A stretch of 64,000 nucleotides of DNA from Bifidobacterium cuniculi (lineage in GTDB: Bacteria; Actinomycetota; Actinomycetes; Actinomycetales; Bifidobacteriaceae), in NCBI RefSeq assembly GCF_000741575.1, contig NZ_JGYV01000009.1:41979-105978 (forward strand), read 5' to 3'. This document shows, piece by piece, positions 44,032 through 52,586 of the stretch. Both the position numbers and the translations under genes were made by a program. The notes beneath the pieces are model-generated. The model did no database searches, was not told the origin of the DNA, and worked only from the letters and a program-made list of their open reading frames with translations. The first letter of the stretch is position 1. Each line of letters opens with the position of its first letter.

Positions 44032-44287
44032 TGGAACTCCTTGTTCTGTTTTGCTCTCCGTTTGACGGGATCTCCGGCGGCACTCCTCCCATCCTGCGGT
44101 GTTCGTGCGTGACGTCAGCAGCTCCCTTTTTCGTGTTTCCCAGTCTAGTCACAAGGCATGCCGGGCACCTGCCCTTTTTCTGACATGAGCTGACTGACGG
44201 TCATCCATGGTATCGTGTGTTTCACTGTCACCGGTGCGCGCCCCTGCATCCGCGCCGCGCCACCATCCATTTTCAAAGGAGCACATC

Positions 44288-44551
44288 ATGGCAACCGCTA
44301 CCCGTAGCACCGTCATCAACGATCCCGTCGGCATCCACGCCCGCCCGGCCGCGCAGTTCGCGCAGGCCGCCGGCGCCTCCGGCTGCACCGTCACCATCGC
44401 CAAGGAAGGTGGCAACGCCGTCGCCGCCGACTCCATCCTGTCCGTGATGGGCCTGGGCGTCAAGCAGGGCGACACCGTCGAGATCACCGTCGAAGGCGAC
44501 AACGCCGAGGCCGTGGCCGACGAGCTGATCAACACGCTGCTGGCGGTCTGA
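44288..44551 (+). CDS. ptsH: PTS phosphocarrier protein HPr
   Basis: 87-residue HPr. The phosphorylated His is in DPVGIHARPAAQFAQ, near residue 17, and the regulatory Ser is in ADSILSVMGLGV. ATG at 44288 has AAAGGAG six bases before it. Divergent from ptsI and convergent with holB; a palindrome stands between the two gene ends. Confidence 0.96.
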   Translation: MATATRSTVINDPVGIHARPAAQFAQAAGASGCTVTIAKEGGNAVAADSILSVMGLGVKQGDTVEITVEGDNAEAVADELINTLLAV

Positions 44552-44557
44552 TTCACT

Positions 44558-44648
44558 ATAAGAAATTGTTCGTTTCGCTGAACAAAATCCAGGGGAGGTG
44601 CCGGGCGCCTCCCCTGGATTTTGTTCAGCGAAACGAACAATTTCTTAT
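44558..44648. repeat. Long palindrome, family A, composite
   Basis: Ends ATAAGAAATTGTTCG and its complement. Pairing is unbroken from ATAAG to GGGGAGG with a small GC tip (GGGGAGGTGCCGGGCGCCTC). It lies six bases after the ptsH stop and its right arm contains the TAA stop codon of holB. Confidence 0.93.
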
Positions 44649-45847
44649 GTCATCCCGCAGAACAGCGCCTCCAGCACCAGCTGCGGGTTGCCGTTGCCGG
44701 CCAGGCGCCTCCTGGCGGTCTCCACCTCGTCCAGGGCGTCGATCACCTGCCGGCGCGACAGCCTGGCGGACAGGTCTGTGATGGCTTCGGCATTCTCCAG
44801 GTTCACCAGGCCGACCGAGTCCACGGCGTCGTTCTGCAGTACCGCGACGTCGCGGTACACGCTCGCCACGGTGTTGAGCGCACGGTCGAGCACATCGCGC
44901 TGCCGGCGCGTGGTCTGGCGGCGTACGTCGTCCTTCTTGCCGATCTGGTTGTAGACGGGCCTGAGGGACGGGGGCACGCGGTCCTTGGGCCCCAGGCCGT
45001 TGAGCTGGCGGAAGGCGCGTTCCTCGCGGGCCACGGCCGCCTCCACGGACTGCTTCGCCTGCGCCTTGGCACTTTCCATGAGCTTCTCGGCGAGCAGGAT
45101 CGCCTGCGACGCCTTGCGCAGGCCCACCAGGCCGACGACGAGCTCGTCACGGTCCCTCAGCACGTCCGAGTTGCCCGCGTACAGCGTCGCGATGCCGATG
45201 TGTCCCTCGGCGAGCCGCGCGGCGCGCATCGCGAGCGCATGGTCGGGCCGTACCGGCTGTCCGTCGGCGCCGAGCAGGGAGTTGCCGTCAGCGTCCTCGA
45301 GCGTGACGTGTTCCTCGAGATGGCGCGCGACCTGCGCGTCGGAGGGCACGCCCAGCGAGACGATGCGGGTGCGCGAACGGATGGTGGGCAGCACGTCCTC
45401 GGCACTCGGTGCGCACAGCAGCCAGATGGTGCGCGGGCTGGGCTCCTCGATTTCCTTGAGCAGCACGTTGGTGGTGCGTTCGAGCATGCGGTCGACGTCC
45501 TCGATGATGATGATCCGCCACGGCGCGGTGGTGGGCATCTGCTCGGCGGAGACGATGAGGTCGCGCACGGCGTCGATGCCGATGGTCACCTTGTCGGTGG
45601 CGAGAGTCATGACGTCCGGGTGGGTGCCGGCGAGCACCTGGCGGGTGACCCTGGTGGGTTCGTCGCCCAGCCCGTGGTCGGGGCTTTGCAGGGCGGCCGC
45701 GAAGGCGCGCGCCACGTTCGACCGGCCGGAGCCGGGAGGCCCGCAGATGAGCCATGACTGGGCGATGGCGGCGCCGTCGCCCGTGCTGACGGCGCGCAGC
45801 TGGTCGATGACCTGCTGCTGGCCGACGATGGAATCCCACACACTCAT
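44645..45847 (-). CDS. holB: DNA polymerase III delta-prime subunit
   Basis: Clamp-loader subunit, 400 residues. AAA+ fold with WDSIVGQQQVIDQLRA, Walker A-like GPPGSGRSNVARAF (Arg in place of the usual Lys, as in other actinobacterial delta-prime proteins), and IIIEDVDRMLERTTNVLLK. The C-terminal helical part is complete. The ATG at 45847 lies five bases after the tmk stop and has no clear Shine-Dalgarno, so translation may be coupled to tmk. The stop TAA lies inside the right arm of the palindrome at 44558. Last gene of topA-tmk-holB. Confidence 0.9.
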   Translation of the reverse strand: MSVWDSIVGQQQVIDQLRAVSTGDGAAIAQSWLICGPPGSGRSNVARAFAAALQSPDHGLGDEPTRVTRQVLAGTHPDVMTLATDKVTIGIDAVRDLIVSAEQMPTTAPWRIIIIEDVDRMLERTTNVLLKEIEEPSPRTIWLLCAPSAEDVLPTIRSRTRIVSLGVPSDAQVARHLEEHVTLEDADGNSLLGADGQPVRPDHALAMRAARLAEGHIGIATLYAGNSDVLRDRDELVVGLVGLRKASQAILLAEKLMESAKAQAKQSVEAAVAREERAFRQLNGLGPKDRVPPSLRPVYNQIGKKDDVRRQTTRRQRDVLDRALNTVASVYRDVAVLQNDAVDSVGLVNLENAEAITDLSARLSRRQVIDALDEVETARRRLAGNGNPQLVLEALFCGMT

Positions 45848-45852
45848 GGGGT

Positions 45853-46470
45853 TCAGCCAACCAGATTCGCGCTGTCTTCGCAAATCGCGCGGAACAGTCC
45901 GGCTGCGGGCAGCGTGGCGTCGAGGGTGAGGAAGCGGGCCGGTTCGCGCTCGGCGAGCGCCAGGAAGGCGGCGCGTGTACGTTCCTGGAAGACCAGGCCT
46001 TCGCGTTCCATGCGGTCTGGGCCGCCGTCCATGCGTGCGGCGGCGATGCGCGGGTCGAGGTCGAGCAGGTAGGTGCGCACCGGCCACAGGTCCTGCACGG
46101 CCCACACGCTCAGGTTCCGGATCTCGTCGGCGGTCAGTTCGCGGCCGCCCGCCTGGTAGGCCAGGGAGGAGTCGATGTAGCGGTCGGTGATGACGACGGC
46201 GCCGCGTTCGAGGGCCGGGACGATGACCTCGGCGGCATGCTGGGCGCGGTCGGCGGCGAACAGCAGTGCCTCGGCGCGCGCATCGATCGGCACATCCGCG
46301 TCGGCTCCGAGCAGCAGTGCGCGCAGGCGCGTGCCGAGCGCGGTGCCGCCCGGCTCGCGCGTCACGACGACCTCGCGACCGCGTGCACGCCACCAGTCGG
46401 CGAGCAACCCGACCTGCGTGGTCTTGCCGGCGCCGTCGACGCCCTCGAAGGAGATGAAGGTGCCTTGCAT
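45853..46470 (-). CDS. tmk: Thymidylate kinase
   Basis: Phosphorylates dTMP to dTDP. 205 residues, typical. P-loop [20 protein letters not shown] at residues 7-26, DR(Y/H) motif [18 protein letters not shown], and the LID region [15 protein letters not shown] at 46470 follows GGGGGAG closely. Between topA and holB, a usual actinobacterial arrangement. Confidence 0.96.
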   Translation of the reverse strand: MQGTFISFEGVDGAGKTTQVGLLADWWRARGREVVVTREPGGTALGTRLRALLLGADADVPIDARAEALLFAADRAQHAAEVIVPALERGAVVITDRYIDSSLAYQAGGRELTADEIRNLSVWAVQDLWPVRTYLLDLDPRIAAARMDGGPDRMEREGLVFQERTRAAFLALAEREPARFLTLDATLPAAGLFRAICEDSANLVG

Positions 46471-46482
46471 GCGCTCCCCCGT

Positions 46483-49416
46483 TCAGCGCGCCGGGATGAC
46501 CGGCGGACGGTCGTAGTGGTCGTGTTCGGCCAGGTAGTCGAGATCCTTCTTGACGGTGGCCGCGGTGGTGCCCAGTTCCTTGGCGATGCGCGTGTTCGCC
46601 CACCCCTGGTCGGCGAGCGCGCGCACCTTGCCGCGCCGTTCGGTGCGGGCGGCCTCGGCGGCGCTCGGCTTCCTGGCGGCCGTCTTCTTCGCTGGCGACT
46701 TCGCCGACTTGGCCGACTTCGCGCCGCCCTTCGCCGCCGCCTTGCGCCCGCGCTTCTTCGCGGGGCCGGCTGCGCGCTTCTCGGCGAGCAGACGGTAGGC
46801 GTCCTCGGCGGAGACGGTCTTCGGGTCGTACTGCTTGGGCAGCGAGCGGTTGGTCTCGCCGTCGGTGATGTACGGGCCGTAGAAGCCTTCCTTGATGGTC
46901 ACGGGCTTGCCGGAGGTCGGGTCCTGGCCCAGTTCGCGCAGCGGCGGCTTGGCGGCGCCGCGGCGGCGGCCGTACTTGGGCTGTGCGAACAGGTCGCGCG
47001 CCTGCGCCTCGGTGACGGTGAAGATCTCGTCCTCGCTGCCCAGGGAACGCGTGTCGGTGGAGCCGTCGGCACCGGTCTTGGTCAGGTACGGGCCGTAGCG
47101 GCCGTTGTTGGCGCTCACGGTGACTTCGCGCATTTCGCCGGTCTTCGCGTCGGTCTCCTCGTAGCGGCACACTTCGCGCGGCAGCGCCAGCAGTTTCAGG
47201 GCATCGTCGAGCGTGAGGGTCTCGGGTTTCATCGACTTGAACAGCGACGCCATCTTCGGCTTCTCGCCGTCCTGGCCGTCCTGGCCGGGCAGCACGAGCG
47301 CCACGTAGGGTCCGAAACGGCCGGAGCGCACCTCGACGGTGCCGCCGGTGGCCGGTTCGGTGCCCAGCACGCGCGGGCCGCCGGCGTTGGATGCGATCAG
47401 CTCGCGCGCCTTGTCCACGGTCAGCTCGTCCGGGGCGACCGTATCAGGCACGGAGGCGCGCTTGGGGTTGCCTTCGGCGTCCAGGTGCGCGGTGTCCTCC
47501 AGGTAGGGCCCGTAGCGGCCGACGCGCACGTTGATGCCATCGCCGATCTCGATGGTGTTGATGGCGCGCGCGTCGATCTCGCCGAGCTGCGCCACCTGCT
47601 GCTGCAGGCCCTCGTGCACGTCCTGCTCGTCGCGGGCGGCGTCCTTGCCGGTGCCGAAGTAGAAGGCGGTGAGCCATTCCTTGCCGGTCTCCCGGCCGTG
47701 GGCGATCAGGTCGAGGCCGTGTTCCATGTCCGCGGTGAACTGGTAGTCGACGAGCTTGGGGAACTTCGTCTCGAGTAGCTTGGTGACGGCGAAGGCCAGC
47801 CAGGAGGGGATGAGCGCGCGTCCCCGCTCGTACACGTAGCCGCGGTCGATGATCGTGGAGATGATGCTCGCGTAGGTGGAGGGGCGGCCGATCTCCTTGG
47901 CTTCCAGCGTCTTGACGAGGGATGCCTCGGTGTAGCGGGCCGGCGGCTGCGTCTCGTGGCCGTCCGCCTGCACCTGCGTGGCCGCCAGCTCCTGGCCGTT
48001 GGTCAGCGGCGGCAGTGCGTTGTCGTCGTCGCGTTTGGCGTCCCGGTGGTCGCCGAAGACGCGCAGGAAGCCAGGGAACTCGATCACGGTGCCGGAGGTC
48101 TGGAAGACGGCCTCGCCCTGCGAGCTGGGGGCGGCGAAGCGCGCCGTGGCGGTCGAACCGGTGGCGTCCGCCATCTGCGAGGCGAGGGTGCGCTGCCAGA
48201 TGAGCGTGTACAGCTTGAGCTGGTCCGGCGGCAGCGCCGACGCCACCTGCGCGGGGTCGCGGAAATGCGCGCCTGCGGGGCGGATGCACTCGTGGGCCTC
48301 CTGGGCGCCCGCCGTCTTCGTCGCGTACTGCCTGGGGCCGTCGGACAGGTACTGGCGGCCGAATTCGCGCTCCACGCTGTCGCGGGCCGCGGCGATGGCC
48401 TCGTGGCTCAGGGTGACCGAGTCGGTGCGCATGTAGGTGATGTAGCCGTTCTCGTACAGGCTCTGCGCGGCGCGCATCGTCTGGCGCGAGCTCATGCCCA
48501 GGCGGTTGCCGGCGGCCTGCTGCAGCGTCGACGTGGTGAAGGGCGGCAGCGGGCGGCGACGGTACGGCTTCGTCTCCAGGGACGCCACGGTGAAGGTGAC
48601 GTCGGACAGCTCATCGGCGAGCCGGTCGGCGCCGGCGGCGTCCAGCCGGGCTACGCCGTCGCGCCGCGCAGCGTCGGTGAGCCGGCCGTCGTCGGCGAAG
48701 TCCTTGGAACCGGCCACGCGGTGGCCGTCGAGCGAGACCAGGCGCGCCTCGAAGCCCGCCAGCGCCCCCAGCGCGTCAGGTGCCTGCAAGGTGGCGACGA
48801 CATCCCAGTACGGGGCGCGCACGAAGGCCATGCGTTCGCGTTCGCGCTCCACGATCAGGCGGGTGGCGACGGACTGCACGCGGCCCGCGGACAGGCCGGG
48901 GCCCACCTTGCGCCACAGCACCGGGCTGAGCTCATAGCCGTAGAGGCGGTCGAGCACGCGGCGCGTCTCCTGCGCGTCGACCATGTTGCCGTCCACCTGG
49001 CGGGTGTGTTCGAGGGAGGCGCGGATCGCCTCGGGCGTGATCTCGTGGAAGACCATGCGCTTGACGGGCACCTTCGGCTTGAGCGTCTGCACCAGGTGCC
49101 AGGCGATGGCCTCGCCCTCGCGGTCCTCATCGGTCGCGAGGAAGAGCTCGTCAGCATCCTTGAGTGCGCTGCGCAGCTCCGAGACGGTCTTCCTCTTGTC
49201 GGCGCCCACGATGTAGTAGGGGGTGAAGCCGTCGTTGACGTCCACGCCGAACTTGCCGAACTGCGCCTTCTTGTCCGCCGGCACCTGGCTGGGCTGCGCC
49301 AGGTCGCGGATATGACCCACCGAGGCGAGCACCCGGTACTCCTTGCCCAGGTACCCACCGATCTTCTTCGCCTTGGCCGGTGACTCGACGATGACGAGCT
49401 TGCTGCCGGTAGCCAT
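46483..49416 (-). CDS. topA: DNA topoisomerase I with HTH-like C-terminal tail
   Basis: Type IA topoisomerase that relaxes negative supercoils. 977 residues. TOPRIM: IVESPAKAKKI at the start and ATDEDREGEAIAWHL near 94. Catalytic Tyr in ENGYITYMRTDSVT (about residue 325). The C-terminal part has several zinc-less repeat modules with GRYGPY and GFYGPYIT motifs, typical of actinobacterial TopA. After a Lys/Ala-rich linker (about 895-930) comes RIAKELGTTAATVKKDLDYL, a helix-turn-helix-like tail not usual for the family. ATG at 49416 follows AAGGAG by six bases. Confidence 0.95.
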   Translation of the reverse strand: MATGSKLVIVESPAKAKKIGGYLGKEYRVLASVGHIRDLAQPSQVPADKKAQFGKFGVDVNDGFTPYYIVGADKRKTVSELRSALKDADELFLATDEDREGEAIAWHLVQTLKPKVPVKRMVFHEITPEAIRASLEHTRQVDGNMVDAQETRRVLDRLYGYELSPVLWRKVGPGLSAGRVQSVATRLIVERERERMAFVRAPYWDVVATLQAPDALGALAGFEARLVSLDGHRVAGSKDFADDGRLTDAARRDGVARLDAAGADRLADELSDVTFTVASLETKPYRRRPLPPFTTSTLQQAAGNRLGMSSRQTMRAAQSLYENGYITYMRTDSVTLSHEAIAAARDSVEREFGRQYLSDGPRQYATKTAGAQEAHECIRPAGAHFRDPAQVASALPPDQLKLYTLIWQRTLASQMADATGSTATARFAAPSSQGEAVFQTSGTVIEFPGFLRVFGDHRDAKRDDDNALPPLTNGQELAATQVQADGHETQPPARYTEASLVKTLEAKEIGRPSTYASIISTIIDRGYVYERGRALIPSWLAFAVTKLLETKFPKLVDYQFTADMEHGLDLIAHGRETGKEWLTAFYFGTGKDAARDEQDVHEGLQQQVAQLGEIDARAINTIEIGDGINVRVGRYGPYLEDTAHLDAEGNPKRASVPDTVAPDELTVDKARELIASNAGGPRVLGTEPATGGTVEVRSGRFGPYVALVLPGQDGQDGEKPKMASLFKSMKPETLTLDDALKLLALPREVCRYEETDAKTGEMREVTVSANNGRYGPYLTKTGADGSTDTRSLGSEDEIFTVTEAQARDLFAQPKYGRRRGAAKPPLRELGQDPTSGKPVTIKEGFYGPYITDGETNRSLPKQYDPKTVSAEDAYRLLAEKRAAGPAKKRGRKAAAKGGAKSAKSAKSPAKKTAARKPSAAEAARTERRGKVRALADQGWANTRIAKELGTTAATVKKDLDYLAEHDHYDRPPVIPAR

Positions 49417-49555
49417 GTTCCGCTCCTTACCCTTGGTTACGACGTCATCATACTCAGGCCGTTCTCAAAGCTTCGCGGACGGCCCACCACCCCATGGCCA
49501 TGAGTCGGCGGGCTCCCGCTCGACACGCTTCCCGCGGACCTCTCTGCCTACCCTG

Positions 49556-49661
49556 CCTATGAAGGGTGGGTTAACACGGAAAGGCCAAGTATGCCCCTTG
49601 GCATTCCAACCTTTTCGTCATCTCCTACCCAACCTGTCCGCGCTAACCCACCCCGCATAGG
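49556..49661. repeat. Imperfect palindrome, family C, copy 2
   Basis: CCTATGAAGGGTGGGTTAA pairs with CTAACCCACCCCGCATAGG. The centre shares the CTTGGCATTCCAA and CTACCCAACCTGTCC blocks with copy 1 at 31323. It lies beyond the PAP2 stop on the minus strand. Confidence 0.8.
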
Positions 49662-49681
49662 CCCATATAAGCCCATCCTGG

Positions 49682-49722
49682 GGGTTATGACCGGGTCACA
49701 ACACACAGCCACCGGATACACC
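49682..49722. repeat. Third copy of the GGTCAC repeat (family E)
   Basis: GGGTTATGACCGGGTCACAA and CCGGATACA match the order of blocks in the copies at 28213 and 28288. Confidence 0.5.
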
Positions 49723-49850
49723 ATGCTGCACAGTGCCACGCATCTCCATATGCCCATATGCGTCAAGGCGACGTGCAACGTGCCGTCAGTCTGCGGCATC
49801 CCCCACGCGGATCGCACCGAGATTCTGTCGCGACGTCTCTCCGCATTGGT

Positions 49851-50921
49851 TCAGGACTTCACCGGCGGGGCGGGCGGAGCGCCGATCAGCCCCAGGCGCG
49901 TCAGCGGCGCCGCGGTCAGCTGGCGCATCATGAGCACCATGCCGTTGACTAGCGCCGCCGAACCGAAGACCATCGCGGTGCTGGCGGCGCAACTGCCCGA
50001 GATCGCCCAGGCGGAGGCGAACAGCAGGCCGTCGGACACCTGCCAGAGCACGTAGGCGCCGTAGGCGAAGGCGCAGATGCCGAGCGTGATCAGGCACGTC
50101 GCGCAGATCTGCACGCTCGGCGAGGACACCCGGTCGCCGGTGCGGTCCATGCCGCTGCGCCGCGTGCACGCCAGGGCCGCCATCATGAGCGCGCCGGCCA
50201 GGAAGACCGCCATGACCACGTCGCAGGGCCGGTGCCAACGGCCGGCGATCACGGAGCAGCCGACGACGACGGTGAAGAGCGTGGAGACGAGCGTGCCGAC
50301 CGCGCGCCAGGCGTGCGGTAGCGCGCACAGGAGCGCCAGGCCGGCGGCCGCCGCGAGCATGGTGTGGCCGGAGGGCGCCGAGTTGGCGGCGTTGGAGTCG
50401 ACGTGGACGAGCAGCGGGCGCGGCAAGACCGGCTTGAGGATGCGGCTGGCGAGGAAGGCGAGGGCGGCGAAGGCGGCGAGCTGGCCGAGCAGCCACCAGC
50501 GGCGGCGCACGGCGGCCACCACGGCCCCGACGGCCCCGAGTGCCAGGGAGACGGCGACGACGGCCACGGACCGGATGCCGGCCAGCGGCAGCCAGGAGGG
50601 CAGCGTGGACGCGTAGTTCATGATGGCCAGGTCCTCGAAGCTCTGGCCGGCGGCGGTGCGCACGCCGAGCCAGTAGGCGGCCGCGGCGATTGCGGCGAAG
50701 GCCAGCGTGAAGAGGATGCACAGCACGATGCTCGAGGTGCGCGGGCGGCGCTCCAGCGGATCCGGTGCGCGCAGGCCGTGCTCGGTGCCGTCCTCATCCG
50801 CCTCGTCGACGGTGACGGTCGGCGTCGGCGTGTGCGGCGCGGGTTGCTCCAGGACGTCCCACGTCGGCGTGTCGGGGCTCTCGGGTGTTGCTGGATTCGG
50901 TGATGCTTGCTGGTCGCTCAT
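49851..50921 (-). CDS. PAP2-family membrane phosphatase
   Basis: 356-residue membrane protein with a disordered acidic N-terminus (about 80 residues) and about eight helices. The phosphatase signature is recognisable: Lys-Arg-Pro in RILKPVLPRP (near 185), Ser-Gly-His in NSAPSGHTMLA (near 207) and Arg-His-Asp in VIAGRWHRPCDVVM (near 247). Such proteins act on undecaprenyl pyrophosphate or phosphatidate. ATG at 50921 lies seven bases after TACAGT, a leaderless layout. Confidence 0.88.
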   Translation of the reverse strand: MSDQQASPNPATPESPDTPTWDVLEQPAPHTPTPTVTVDEADEDGTEHGLRAPDPLERRPRTSSIVLCILFTLAFAAIAAAAYWLGVRTAAGQSFEDLAIMNYASTLPSWLPLAGIRSVAVVAVSLALGAVGAVVAAVRRRWWLLGQLAAFAALAFLASRILKPVLPRPLLVHVDSNAANSAPSGHTMLAAAAGLALLCALPHAWRAVGTLVSTLFTVVVGCSVIAGRWHRPCDVVMAVFLAGALMMAALACTRRSGMDRTGDRVSSPSVQICATCLITLGICAFAYGAYVLWQVSDGLLFASAWAISGSCAASTAMVFGSAALVNGMVLMMRQLTAAPLTRLGLIGAPPAPPVKS

Positions 50922-50964
50922 GCCTACGACTGTACGGGGAACGCTGAACGAACGCAGGTATGGA

Positions 50965-51052
50965 AAAACCTCCGCGCACCCACCAGAGGCCACTTACCCT
51001 TGCTGCATTCCTGCCCTGGGGGGATTGGGTGACGTAGTGCCACGCGGAGGCG
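50965..51052 (-). ncRNA. ffs: Signal recognition particle RNA (4.5S type)
   Basis: On the minus strand the closing stem is CCTCCGCG (51050-51043) with CGCGGAGG (50976-50969), followed by five T as a terminator. The apical part reads CCCAGGGCAGGAATGCAGCA then AGGGTAA, the conserved SRP domain IV loop (AGG-GGAA-GCAGCA). A -10 box TATACT at 51065-51060 stands upstream. Ends are approximate. Confidence 0.85.
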
Positions 51053-51059
51053 AGTACCC

Positions 51060-51065
51060 AGTATA
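51060..51065 (-). promoter_or_regulatory. -10 box of the SRP RNA gene
   Basis: TATACT on the minus strand, about eight bases before the predicted RNA start. No good -35 at 17 bases was found. Confidence 0.45.
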
Positions 51066-51102
51066 CACGGGTGGGGGACCAAGTGTAGCGGCTGCTGTAG
51101 CC

Positions 51103-51142
51103 CCGTGAGAAATTGTTCATTTTTTTGAACAATTTCTCACGG
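51103..51142. repeat. Short family-A hairpin with perfect 17-base arms
   Basis: CCGTGAGAAATTGTTCA and its exact complement around six T. It lies 44 bases after the ino1 stop and before the SRP RNA promoter. Confidence 0.93.
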
Positions 51143-51186
51143 AAGTCCCACGGAAGCTCATGGAAGCAGGCGTGGGGGCGCTGCCC

Positions 51187-52329
51187 TCAGGCCTTCCACA
51201 CGTCCTTGCCGTCGGCCTTGGCCTTGGCGACGTCGGCGTCGAGCTGCTCCTCGTTCGCCTCGACGTTGCCGGCGATGAACTCCTCGACGAGCTGGCGGGC
51301 CTCGTTGTCCTCGTGCTGCACTGCCGGGGACTTCATGAAGTAGGAGGACGGTGCCAGGATCGGGCCGGCCAAGCCACGGTCGAGGGCGATCTTCGCGGCG
51401 CGCAGGGCGTCGATCACGATGCCGGCGGAGTTCGGGGAATCCCACACCTCGAGCTTGTACTCCAGGTTCAGCGGGACGTCGCCGAAGGTCGTGCCCTCGA
51501 GGCGCACGAAGGCGAACTTGCGGTCGTCGAGCCATGCCACGTAGTCGGACGGGCCGATGTGCACGTTGTAGGGGTCCATGTCGTGCGGCACCACGGAGGT
51601 GACGGCGCGGGTCTTGGAGATCTTCTTGGATTCCAGGCGGGAGCGCTGCAGCATGTTCATGAAGTCCATGTTGCCGCCCACGTTGAGCTGGTAGGTGCGG
51701 TCGAGGCGCACGCCGCGGTCCTCGAAGAGGCGGGCCATCACGCGGTGGGTGATGGTGGCGCCCACCTGGGACTTGATGTCGTCGCCCACGATCGGCACGC
51801 CGGCGTCACGGAACTTCTGCGCCCATTCCGGGTCGGAGGCGATGAACACCGGCAGGCAGTTGACGAAGGCGACGCCCGCGTCCATGGCGGCCTGGGCGTA
51901 TGCCTTGTCGGCCTCCTCGGAGCCCACGGGCAGGTAGGAGATGAGCACGTCGACCTTCTTGTCGCGCAACACCTGTGCCACGTCGACCGGCTCGGCGTCG
52001 GACTCCTCGATCATCTGGCGGTAGTACTCGCCCAGGCCGTCGTAGGTCGGGCCACGCAGCACCTCGACGCCCAGCTCGGGCACGTCGGCGAACTTGATGG
52101 TGTTGTTCTGGGATGCGCCGATGGCCTCGGACAGGTCCTTGCCGACCTTGGCGGCGTCCACGTCGAAGGCGGTCACGAACTCGATGTCGCCGACGCGGTA
52201 CCCACCGAAGTTGTTGTGCATCAGGCCCGGGATCTTGTCATCGTCCGCGGTGTCCTTGTAATATTCCACGCCCTGCACCAGCGACGAGGCACAGTTACCC
52301 ACGCCGGCGATGGCCACACGAATGCTCAT
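51187..52329 (-). CDS. ino1: Inositol-3-phosphate synthase
   Basis: Converts glucose 6-phosphate to myo-inositol 3-phosphate with NAD, the first step of inositol and phosphatidylinositol synthesis in actinobacteria. 380 residues, the actinobacterial length. Seen: [20 protein letters not shown] at the NAD-binding N-terminus, [30 protein letters not shown] and [14 protein letters not shown] at 52329; GAGGAG is about 11 bases upstream, rather far. Divergent from the PBP gene. Confidence 0.96.
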   Translation of the reverse strand: MSIRVAIAGVGNCASSLVQGVEYYKDTADDDKIPGLMHNNFGGYRVGDIEFVTAFDVDAAKVGKDLSEAIGASQNNTIKFADVPELGVEVLRGPTYDGLGEYYRQMIEESDAEPVDVAQVLRDKKVDVLISYLPVGSEEADKAYAQAAMDAGVAFVNCLPVFIASDPEWAQKFRDAGVPIVGDDIKSQVGATITHRVMARLFEDRGVRLDRTYQLNVGGNMDFMNMLQRSRLESKKISKTRAVTSVVPHDMDPYNVHIGPSDYVAWLDDRKFAFVRLEGTTFGDVPLNLEYKLEVWDSPNSAGIVIDALRAAKIALDRGLAGPILAPSSYFMKSPAVQHEDNEARQLVEEFIAGNVEANEEQLDADVAKAKADGKDVWKA

Positions 52330-52586
52330 GATTGAAACGACTCCTCTGAATTGCGTGCGTGTATCCGCCTATAAGCATACCGTCACGTCCAACGAACAGA
52401 AGCTACGGCAGTTCTCCAACATAGCGCAAGAGTCGGAAAACCTACGATACCGTCGGTTGGGCATGTTCCGCGGCGCCGACGGTTTGCCCAGAGAAAAACC
52501 GCATGAGGCTTGACGGCAAGCGCCGGGCGGGGTATCGCGCGCGTGCGTCCGCGCTTTTCTCAGGACAAACGGTTACCGTTGTATGC
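52330..52586. promoter_or_regulatory. Divergent promoter region of ino1 and the PBP gene
   Basis: 257 bases. Near the PBP start is a palindrome, ACGGT-T-ACCGT (52569-52579), with TACCGT also standing seven bases before the ATG as a -10 candidate. No clear ino1 promoter was found. Confidence 0.4.

Larger units (their letters stand above)
49417..49850. other. 434-base gap between PAP2 gene and topA
   Basis: Contains the topA leader (49417-49550), the family-C element (49556-49661), a GGTATG/GGTCAC repeat (49682-49722) and about 125 bases up to the PAP2 stop with no recognised feature. Confidence 0.5.

Noticed and set aside
44645..47170. 841-codon frame on the minus strand spanning topA 3' end, tmk and holB
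   Set aside because: The first half is an out-of-frame reading of topA and tmk; only the HolB part from 45847 is real.
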